DNA of 11,243 bases. Source: JBFMAE01 sp040756085 (lineage in GTDB: Bacteria > Desulfobacterota > BSN033 > UBA1163). The position numbers and the translations under genes are program-made. The stretch spans positions 1 through 11,243 of the forward strand of contig JBFMAE010000282.1 in NCBI GenBank assembly GCA_040756085.1, read 5' to 3'. Below are positions 6,533 to 11,243 of this stretch, piece by piece (positions within the stretch are counted from its first letter, which is position 1; the number at the start of each line of letters is the position of its first letter). Under the pieces are notes generated by a model. It was not told where the DNA came from. It saw only the letters and a list, made by a program, of their open reading frames with translations, and searched no databases.

Positions 6533-6561
6533 TTGACAATATAGTTGTTTTTGCTATATTG
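6533..6561 (+). promoter_or_regulatory. Strong promoter overlapped by a perfect inverted repeat (operator-like)
   Basis: TTGACA (6533-6538) and TATATT (6555-6560) with a 16-bp spacer form a strong sigma70-type promoter 42 bp upstream of the ATG at 6603. A perfect 8-bp inverted repeat, CAATATAG (6537-6544) and CTATATTG (6554-6561), covers the end of the -35, the spacer and the whole -10. A dimeric repressor bound there would occlude RNA polymerase. No regulator gene lies in the window. Confidence 0.8.
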
Positions 6562-6602
6562 AAGCTACATTTTAATCTATCAAATAATGCTGGATAAATT
6601 CG

Positions 6603-7259
6603 ATGGCTTCACCTTATAGGAGCTTTAAAGAACTTGCCAACCGAGAAATAGAACGCCAGGACTATCGAATCAGAATGGAATTGAGAGATCCACGCGTTCT
6701 TATCATGGCGCCTCACGGAGGAAAAATCGAACCGACCACGACAGAAATCGCAGAAGCCATTGCAAGAGTGGATTACTCTTTTTACAGCTTTGAAGGTTTA
6801 AAACAAGAGGGAAACGGGAAGCTTCACATTGAAAGCCATCTTTTCGATGAGCCTCGGGCCTTGGAAGCGGTAGGTAAGGCTGATGTTGTGGTAGCAGTCC
6901 ATGGGCAGATTGATCAGAAAGATACCTTTGTGATGGTGGGAGGTCTTCATGCCGGCTTGGGCTCAGAAATCGAACGCCAGTTAGAAGCAGCCGGGTTCCA
7001 AACCCGACCTCCCACAGAAGGACTTATGGGGACTGATCCATTGAATATATGTAATCGGGGACGTTTAAAGCAGGGTGTTCAATTAGAGATCAGCCGTCGG
7101 GTGCGCGATTTACTCAGAACTGATAGGGAACAACTCCAAATATTTGTTCACGCTATAAGAAAAGCCATCCAGAAGTTTGTAAACCCCGTATATCCCCGCC
7201 CTAAAGGACGGGGCTTTTCTTTATCTTCAGATTTGAAATTGCCTTCATCCCCAGTCTGA
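6603..7259 (+). CDS. Poly-gamma-glutamate hydrolase family protein (PF05908-like)
   Basis: A 218-residue member of the poly-gamma-glutamate hydrolase / phage replication-related family (DUF867), zinc-dependent amidohydrolases related to carboxypeptidases. Motifs in order are APHGGKIEP (36-44), FYSFEGLK (60-67), HLFDEPRAL (79-87), VVAVHGQ (96-102), the VGGLHAGL block (112-119), ICNRG (149-153) and GVQLEIS (158-164). Family members cleave gamma-glutamyl bonds of the capsule polymer, but many bacterial copies have unknown substrates. The native family usually ends near res. 190-194 (AIRKAIQKFV). Residues from about 195 on (VYPRPKGRGF...) are encoded by the 106-bp repeat inserted at 7188. The start is preceded only by a weak TGGA. 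The promoter with its operator-like palindrome suggests regulated expression as a single gene. Confidence 0.85.
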   Translation: MASPYRSFKELANREIERQDYRIRMELRDPRVLIMAPHGGKIEPTTTEIAEAIARVDYSFYSFEGLKQEGNGKLHIESHLFDEPRALEAVGKADVVVAVHGQIDQKDTFVMVGGLHAGLGSEIERQLEAAGFQTRPPTEGLMGTDPLNICNRGRLKQGVQLEISRRVRDLLRTDREQLQIFVHAIRKAIQKFVNPVYPRPKGRGFSLSSDLKLPSSPV

Positions 7260-7293
7260 AGCCTGGGGCTTTCGGGATTATACGGGGTAAATT
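7188..7293. repeat. 106-bp double-hairpin repeat, copy 2, with terminal inverted repeats
   Basis: This copy is 105/106 identical to 479-584. Here the outer ends can be read as ACCCCGTATA (7183-7192) and TATACGGGGT (7279-7288), a perfect 10-bp inverted pair, which suggests a mobile palindromic element of about 106 bp. In copy 1 the left outer end has diverged or differs. Hairpins lie at 7194-7213 (followed by a T-rich run to 7222) and 7249-7268. It entered the 3' end of the hydrolase gene: its left half is translated as the protein tail and supplies the stop TGA at 7257-7259. Confidence 0.9.
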
Positions 7294-7317
7294 AAAAATG
7301 GTGGGTTTGAACATCCT

Positions 7318-7797
7318 ATGCTGATGTCTACAAGTCGTCCAGAATTTATTTTTATAGCTGTTGTTGGATTTTTGATCGGGCTCTTCATCCTTATCGGTCG
7401 CATCAGTGGTTGGGCGACACTTGCCAGATTCTATCGTTATTCAAATTCCTTTATTGGTGAATGCTGGCGATTTCAGAGTGCGGAAATGCGGTGGAAGGTG
7501 GGCTACAACAATTGCCTCACTATCGGAGCCAATGAATCAGGGCTCTATCTCTCTGTCTTTTTTCTATTTCGATTTGGACATCCTCTGCTTTTTATTCGAT
7601 GGGCTGACATATCCATGAATATTAAAAAAGGCCTCCTTCGTAGTTATCTGGAATTTCGATTTCAGCAGGCACCGATGATACCATTCCGAGTAAACGAACG
7701 ATTAGGCCAGCAAATTGCCAAAGCCGCCGGCAATGCATGGCCTGGGGAAAGGGAGAAGAACAGTATTCTAAACATTTTAGAAAGGAGGAAAAAATGA
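7318..7797 (+). CDS. Conserved hypothetical membrane-anchored protein
   Basis: A 159-residue protein with one clear N-terminal membrane segment (about res. 9-28, IFIAVVGFLIGLFILIGRI), then WATLARFYRY, GECWRFQSAEMRW, and GYNNCLTIGANESGLYLSVF with FRFGHPLLFIRWADIS. The repeated aromatic/strand pattern after the anchor suggests a beta-rich, PH-like cytoplasmic domain, but I cannot name a family with certainty and propose no function. ATG at 7318 or 7324 (M3) are both possible; the ribosome binding site (GGTGGG about 12 nt upstream) is weak. The 106-bp repeat lies immediately upstream. The stop TGA overlaps the ATG of a 17-codon frame leading toward the rescue-factor gene, so the two are probably co-transcribed. 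Confidence 0.72.
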   Translation: MLMSTSRPEFIFIAVVGFLIGLFILIGRISGWATLARFYRYSNSFIGECWRFQSAEMRWKVGYNNCLTIGANESGLYLSVFFLFRFGHPLLFIRWADISMNIKKGLLRSYLEFRFQQAPMIPFRVNERLGQQIAKAAGNAWPGEREKNSILNILERRKK

Positions 7798-7847
7798 ATG
7801 TCCATTTCTTCATCCCTAAGATTCAGATATTCGAAAAAATGTTATGA
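7794..7847 (+). other. 17-codon open frame with strong Shine-Dalgarno (leader or coupling ORF)
   Basis: AGGAGG at 7783-7788 sits 5 nt before ATG 7794, which overlaps the stop of the preceding gene (ATGA). The frame encodes 17 residues and ends at TGA 7845-7847, which itself overlaps an ATG (7844) opening the frame of the rescue-factor gene. It is the best ribosome binding site in this region, so the ORF is probably translated. The peptide (MNVHFFIPKIQIFEKML) resembles nothing known to me. It may serve to couple translation, or be a decayed gene start. Confidence 0.4.
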
Positions 7848-7888
7848 CCACAGGTCGTCTATTTTTTACGAAAATGCTAAGGTGTTTA

Positions 7889-8254
7889 ATGACCCAATTT
7901 GCAGTGAGTGAAGAGAAAGACCAATGGCTCAAAGAAAGGATGGAAGCCTTAGGTATCCATGAGAAGGATATCGAAGAAAAATTCATACGGTCTTCAGGCC
8001 ATGGGGGCCAGAAGGTGAACAAGACCTCTACCTGTGTTTATCTCAGACATGTCCCGACAGGCATCGAAGTGAAATGCATGAAAGAGAGGAGTCAATCACT
8101 CAATCGTTTTCTTGCAAGACGGGAGCTGGTCGATCGAATCGAGAGGTTGTCAGGGCAAGTGGCAGACGATGAAATGGAGATAAAAAAGATAAAAAGGAGG
8201 AAATCAAAGAGACAAAAGAGGGCAAGGCTCAAGTATCACAAGGCGGACCCGTAG
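7889..8254 (+). CDS. Peptide chain release factor-like ribosome-rescue protein (GGQ domain)
   Basis: A 121-residue protein consisting essentially of the class I release-factor catalytic domain. The GGQ motif (39-41) is in RSSGHGGQKVNKTSTCVYL; its glutamine methyl-acceptor loop promotes peptidyl-tRNA hydrolysis in the ribosome. It lacks the stop-codon-recognition domain of RF1/RF2 and ends in a Lys/Arg-rich tail (about 99-117), the arrangement of ArfB/YaeJ and mitochondrial mtRF-R (C12orf65). These release stalled ribosomes, the tail sensing an empty mRNA channel or split 50S-peptidyl-tRNA. A start at 7889 is preferred because AAGGTG lies 4-5 nt upstream. An in-frame ATG at 7844 would add 15 residues that look non-native. 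It is followed 22 bp later by a YbaK-family deacylase. Confidence 0.87.
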   Translation: MTQFAVSEEKDQWLKERMEALGIHEKDIEEKFIRSSGHGGQKVNKTSTCVYLRHVPTGIEVKCMKERSQSLNRFLARRELVDRIERLSGQVADDEMEIKKIKRRKSKRQKRARLKYHKADP

Positions 8255-8276
8255 GTCAGAACAAGAGGAGGTTCTT

Positions 8277-8759
8277 GTGACCAAAGAGAAATTCCCAGTC
8301 ACAAACGCCATCCGTTTTTTAAGAGAGAATCAGGTGGATTTTGTTGAATGTCCCTACAAGTACGAGGAAGAAGGGGGCACGGAAACAGCAGCCAAAGTAC
8401 TCGGAGTGGATGAACACCTGGTCATTAAGACGCTTGTCATGGAAGACGATCAGAAGAAGCCACTCCTCATATTGATGCATGGGGACAGGCAGGTGTTCAC
8501 CAAGGAATTAGCCAGGGTGATTGGAGTCAAGTCCATCCAACCCTGTACCCCTCCAGTTGCGTTTAAGCATACCAGTTATATGGTAGGTGGGATCTCCCCA
8601 TTTGGTACGAAGAAACGACTACCGGTTTATATTGAGGAAACCATCCTCAGTCTCCCTAGAATATTCATCAATGCAGGCAGAAGAGGCCTATTATGTGAAA
8701 TCTCACCTCAAGATCTGGCCAGAGTTCTAAAACCGGTACCGGTCAAAGTATCAAGATAA
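8277..8759 (+). CDS. ybaK: YbaK-family aminoacyl-tRNA deacylase
   Basis: A 160-residue protein of normal YbaK length. These trans-editing enzymes hydrolyse mischarged tRNA, classically Cys-tRNA(Pro). Visible hallmarks are the start FPVTNAIRFLRENQVDF, the catalytic-lysine region HLVIKTLVM (K51, matching the family's KTL lysine), GGISPFG (104-110) and INAGRRG (131-137). Start is GTG at 8277 with AGGAGG 5 nt upstream. It lies 22 bp behind the rescue-factor gene, so both probably share a transcript and form a small translation-quality unit. Substrate specificity within the INS/YbaK superfamily cannot be fixed from sequence by eye. Confidence 0.9.
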   Translation: MTKEKFPVTNAIRFLRENQVDFVECPYKYEEEGGTETAAKVLGVDEHLVIKTLVMEDDQKKPLLILMHGDRQVFTKELARVIGVKSIQPCTPPVAFKHTSYMVGGISPFGTKKRLPVYIEETILSLPRIFINAGRRGLLCEISPQDLARVLKPVPVKVSR

Positions 8760-8816
8760 CAAACTTCAAAAAAGGAACGGCTGGCTGCATCCATTTAAAT
8801 TTGCATGGGGAGGTTG

Positions 8817-8840
8817 ACACAAAGTCCTCCTTTGTGTTTT
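8817..8840 (+). terminator. Hairpin with short T-run after ybaK (possible terminator, possible operator)
   Basis: ACACAAAG (8817-8824) pairs perfectly with CTTTGTGT (8830-8837) around a 5-nt loop, followed by TTTAT. It lies 57 bp after the deacylase stop. The stem is GC-poor and the T-run short. A TTGACA (8814-8819) overlaps its left arm, with TTTTAT at 17-bp spacing, so it might instead be a promoter/operator for the downstream lipoprotein gene. Confidence 0.45.
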
Positions 8841-8881
8841 ATAGAATAAGTTGCAAAAATAGCATTTCAAGTCTCCTCTAA

Positions 8882-8921
8882 CCTCCCTTTTCTAAAGGGG
8901 AGATAGGGAGGATTATTTTTT
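8882..8921. repeat. Palindromic CCTCCC...GGGAGG element with T-run
   Basis: CCTCCC (8882-8887) pairs with GGGAGG (8906-8911). A competing inner stem forms between CTCCC-TTT (8883-8890) and AAAGGGGAG (8894-8902). A T-rich stretch (8913-8921) follows on the plus strand. The form resembles short dispersed palindromes common in large anaerobe genomes; only one copy is in the window. Confidence 0.5.
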
Positions 8922-8998
8922 TCATCGTTCTTGCCTACCTACCTTAATTCTGCAGTGAGGCGCAGTCCGTGGTGACGCTTATATCCTTAAGGATTATT

Positions 8999-9193
8999 AT
9001 GAGCAGGGCCATCATGGGTATGAGGATAAAGAGATCGAGTTTCGTTCTCCTGCTATTTTCCTGGAACCTCCTGAATACGGGCTGCAGCTACCTCGTGAAA
9101 AACGAGAGAAACCAGATTTATTCAAAGTCCAAATTCGGTGAAGATAAATTTGTCGTAGTCAAAAAGGTTATAATATTCATTATGTGGAGGTAG
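8999..9193 (+). pseudogene. N-terminal (lipoprotein signal) part of the frameshifted hydrolase
   Basis: The ATG at 8999 has AAGGA 5 nt upstream and is preferred over in-frame starts at 8969 (GTG), 9014 and 9020. It encodes a basic n-region, a hydrophobic core (FVLLLFSWNLL) and a lipobox-like NTGCSYL, suggesting a secreted lipoprotein, although Asn at -3 is atypical. The mature part runs KNERNQIYSKSKFGEDKFVVVKK and then meets the AAAAAG run at 9161-9166 and goes out of frame, stopping at TAG 9191-9193. Read in the -1 frame from GGT at 9166, the next residues GYNIHYVEVGEGP are the normal first strand of an alpha/beta hydrolase. So this is the 5' part of the gene that continues to 10002. Confidence 0.65.
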
Positions 9194-10002
9194 GTGAAGG
9201 GCCACCCCTCTTACTCATCCCCGGAGCATTCAGCACATACCGGGGATGGAATAGAATGATCCCTACGCTTTCGAAACATTATAAACTCATGGCCATCGAT
9301 TACCTGGGCGCAGGTGATTCCGACAAGCCACGATCCAAGTTTGGTTATACCATAGAAGAACAGGCCGATTTAATCGCCAGTATGATTGATAAATTACAGA
9401 TACATAAAGCCCATCTCGTGGGGGTATCCTATGGGGGAGGGATTGCCCTGAACCTTGCCGCCCGGTATCGGGACAGGGTGGGCGACATCGTTTGTATAGA
9501 AGGGAATGGAGGAATGAAGCATGATAAGATGCCTTATCGGCCCATGGAGGCCTTCTTAAAATGGCCTGTGATCGGTCATATGACCGTCGGGATCATAAGG
9601 TCCGGACTGGTGGATAAACTCGTTGCTAAGCTGGTGATGGGTAAGGCCTGGCCTTTGATGGGTCAAGAGGATAGGAGAGAGATCATTGACATCATCTCCC
9701 AAAACAATAAAACAGCGTCTCGAATTTCGTGGTATCACATCTCGCGGACCCTGGAAACATCGAAAGACTTTGCTGAAGATACCAAAACGATCCGATCTCC
9801 TATTCTTTACCTTTATGGGGAGAAGTCTGGATACAGGGAGATGGCGGAGGTGAATATCGGTTTTTTTAAAAATCATCTACCCAATGTTGAAATTGTAAGT
9901 TTTAAAGACGGGATTCATGATTTGGAGTTACAAAAACCAGAGGAAGTGGCAACCCTGATTTTAGAATTTCTGAAGAAGAACCGAAAGAGCGAGCAGAATT
10001 AA
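9184..10002 (+). CDS. Alpha/beta hydrolase (main part of a frameshifted lipoprotein hydrolase)
   Basis: From the GTG at 9184 this is 272 residues of an alpha/beta hydrolase. The native protein almost certainly begins with the signal sequence at 8999 in another frame. Features include LLLIPGAFSTYRGW (9-22, oxyanion-loop region), AIDYLGAGDSDKP (37-49), the nucleophile elbow GVSYGGG (80-86, Ser82) and the catalytic His in DGIHDL (His245). At the position of the usual acid (GEKD) the sequence reads YGEKSGYREM (S215), so the acid is absent there or supplied elsewhere. The protein has a cap region (about 115-185). Substrate is unknown; the lipoprotein-type leader points to the periplasm or outer membrane. 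There is no Shine-Dalgarno before the GTG, which supports reading it as a continuation of the upstream frame. Confidence 0.82.
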   Translation: MEVGEGPPLLLIPGAFSTYRGWNRMIPTLSKHYKLMAIDYLGAGDSDKPRSKFGYTIEEQADLIASMIDKLQIHKAHLVGVSYGGGIALNLAARYRDRVGDIVCIEGNGGMKHDKMPYRPMEAFLKWPVIGHMTVGIIRSGLVDKLVAKLVMGKAWPLMGQEDRREIIDIISQNNKTASRISWYHISRTLETSKDFAEDTKTIRSPILYLYGEKSGYREMAEVNIGFFKNHLPNVEIVSFKDGIHDLELQKPEEVATLILEFLKKNRKSEQN

Positions 10003-10451
10003 CCTAAACGTTGTATTACCGTCACCGGTCAGGGTTACTTATAAAGCCTTATCAAGCGGGTCTTCATAGAAACTTAAGGGTAATAGACGATTTAACTTCT
10101 GGGGCGTCTGATATGTACATAGAACCACGATAGGTCTGCGCTGAAAGGTGCCGCTATAAGGCTTTTTCAGCAACCCTGCCCGATTCCTTGTGCCTCGGTT
10201 TTGTAATTGTTGGGTTAATATTTGGGTTATTTCAGTTAGAAAATCTTTTAACCTCTTATCATAAAGCATTCATTTTCAAAAACTTGCTCACCCTATCATA
10301 TTCCAACCTTTGATCGAAAGAGATCCCTTTAGTTTAGGACAAACCTCGGTCCATCTTCGATGGTTATATTTTTGCGACGGGGGAAGACATTGACTTGATC
10401 GAAGAAATATGGTTCGATGGAGAAAAATTTTAAGGAGGGGGAGTTAGAACA
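10003..10451. other. Intergenic stretch, no supported gene
   Basis: It holds one copy of the ~34-nt diverged repeat (10144-10176, shared with 273-306), a small hairpin CCATC-TTC-GATGG (10351-10363) followed by TTATATTTTT, and an inverted repeat ATCGAA (10398-10403) / TTCGAT (10413-10418). A strong Shine-Dalgarno AAGGAGGGGG (10432-10441) precedes the remnant start at 10452. A 76-codon minus-strand frame (10039-10269) is open but has no ribosome binding site and no recognisable motif. Confidence 0.5.
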
Positions 10452-10498
10452 ATGAAGAGGAGGCTTCTGGTCATTGGGGGGTGGCTGCGGGGCCGAAG
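10452..10498 (+). pseudogene. Remnant of FAD/NAD(P)-dependent disulfide oxidoreductase N-terminus
   Basis: A strong Shine-Dalgarno (10432-10441) leads to ATG 10452, which encodes MKRRLLVIGG. If one G is restored in the G6 run at 10476-10481, it continues VAAGPK, the dinucleotide-binding motif that opens CoA-disulfide reductase / NADH oxidase-like flavoproteins (family pattern VIGGVAAGPKAA). After about 16 codons the similarity ends and the sequence passes into the upstream region of the transposase gene. As it stands, the frame stops after 23 codons. It is interpreted as a gene start truncated by insertion or deletion, plus a frameshift. The short length limits certainty. Confidence 0.5.
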
Positions 10499-10568
10499 GG
10501 GAATAATAAAGGGACGTTGTTGAAAACTATCACTTGACAATGTGGGGGTGTTGTGGTAGGAGAGCGGT

Positions 10569-11243
10569 ATGGCACGGCAGGCGAGATTAGACGCTCCTGG
10601 AACTCTTCACCATGTCATGATTCGGGGAATTGAAGGGACTCCGATCTTCCGTGATGATCAGGACCGGGCAAATTTCATATCGCGAATTAGCCACTTAGTT
10701 GAAAAGACAGGAACGAAGATCCTTGCATGGTGCCTGATGGATAATCACGTTCATCTTTTGCTGTTTAGCGGTCAGCAAGGGATTTCGAAATTTATGCGCT
10801 GCCTTCTCACGGGGCATGCTATATGGTATAACCGGAAATATCATCGGAGCGGTCACCTATTTCAGAATCGATATAAATCCATCGTCTGTGAAAAGGATCC
10901 ATATTTATTGGAGCTAGTTCGATACATTCATCTGAATCCACTTAGGGCATCAGTTGTAGGGGGTGTGCGAGATCTAGACCGGTATCCATGGTCTGGGCAT
11001 AGTTGCCTGGTAGGGAAAAACAAGAACAGGTGGCAGGAGACGGATTATGTACTGTGTCAGTTTAGTGGAGAGAAGAAGAAAGCGATATGGGCTTATCGGA
11101 AGTACATTGAGGAAGGGAAAGGGCAGGGTCGACGAGTGGATTTAGTGGGAGGGGGATTGGTTCGGACCCTTGGAGGTTGGTCCCAGGTACTGTCTTTGAG
11201 CGGGAATAAGCAAAAAACGATCCAGGATAATCGTGTACCGGGC
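10569..11243 (+). CDS. REP-associated tyrosine transposase (RAYT, Y1_Tnp), 3' end outside window
   Basis: ATG 10569 with AGGAG 6 nt upstream opens a frame that runs to the window edge (225 residues visible). The Y1 transposase domain is plain: LHHVMIRG (13-20), the HUH metal-binding motif DNHVHLLL with His60/His62, GHLFQNRYKS (95-104), and the catalytic tyrosine Y119 in VRYIHLNPLRA (118-127). The C-terminal region with GGGLVRTLGGWSQVL (194-208) and a DNRVPG stretch is typical of the RAYT branch rather than IS200 TnpA. The natural C-terminus lies beyond the window. RAYTs cut single-stranded DNA at hairpin-associated sites and are linked to REP palindromes. A TTGACA (10534-10539) upstream may be its -35, but no good -10 is seen. 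Confidence 0.92.
   Translation, partial: MARQARLDAPGTLHHVMIRGIEGTPIFRDDQDRANFISRISHLVEKTGTKILAWCLMDNHVHLLLFSGQQGISKFMRCLLTGHAIWYNRKYHRSGHLFQNRYKSIVCEKDPYLLELVRYIHLNPLRASVVGGVRDLDRYPWSGHSCLVGKNKNRWQETDYVLCQFSGEKKKAIWAYRKYIEEGKGQGRRVDLVGGGLVRTLGGWSQVLSLSGNKQKTIQDNRVPG

Noticed and set aside
479..7293. CRISPR array or tandem repeat
   Set aside because: There are only two copies, 6.7 kb apart, with no regular spacers. They are dispersed mobile-type repeats.
10039..10269. 76-codon minus-strand open frame before the RAYT region
   Set aside because: It has no Shine-Dalgarno and no recognisable motif, and part of it (GLLKKPYSGTF) is simply the translation of the dispersed ~34-nt repeat. It could be a gene remnant but cannot be supported.

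Overview
This window looks like chromosomal DNA from an anaerobic bacterium, most plausibly an uncultured Desulfobacterota (Deltaproteobacteria)-like lineage. The reasons are three radical-SAM genes in about 5 kb, an AmmeMemoRadiSam-type radical SAM enzyme, a DUF1989 protein, a REP-associated (RAYT) transposase, and the general look of the proteins. This placement is inference from familiarity, not from a search.

Layout. (i) 1-251 is the 3' end of a family 2 glycosyltransferase, followed by a gene-poor stretch (252-605) holding the first copy of a 106-bp hairpin repeat. (ii) 606-3283 on the minus strand is a four-gene run, in transcription order: inorganic pyrophosphatase, a radical SAM enzyme with a TAT-like leader, a 61-residue double-CxxC zinc ribbon that starts inside the stop codon of the gene before it (TAATG), and a DUF1989 / urea-carboxylase-associated protein. 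(iii) Divergent from it, behind a good sigma70-type promoter, is a second PflA-like radical SAM protein (3495-4550) with a clear twin-arginine leader. (iv) After an AT-rich gap come a tiny SPW-like membrane protein (4813-4953) and a third radical SAM protein with a short SPASM-like region (4978-6420), closed by a rho-independent terminator. (v) A strong promoter with a perfect inverted repeat across it drives a poly-gamma-glutamate hydrolase-family protein (6603-7259), whose last ~23 codons come from the second copy of the 106-bp repeat. (vi) Next are a membrane-anchored conserved hypothetical, an ArfB/mtRF-R-like GGQ ribosome-rescue factor and a YbaK-family aminoacyl-tRNA deacylase: the last two form a small translation-quality cluster. 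(vii) 8999-10002 is a secreted, lipoprotein-like alpha/beta hydrolase split by a -1 frameshift at an AAAAAG run. (viii) The right end is mobile-element territory: a noncoding stretch, a ~15-codon remnant of an FAD/NAD(P)-dependent disulfide oxidoreductase, and a RAYT transposase running off the window.

The strongest candidates for something undescribed are the paired TAT-leader radical SAM enzymes with their small zinc-ribbon/DUF1989/pyrophosphatase neighbours, and the 106-bp repeat, which acts both as a portable terminator-like hairpin and as a source of protein C-termini. No CRISPR array, rRNA or tRNA gene was seen.
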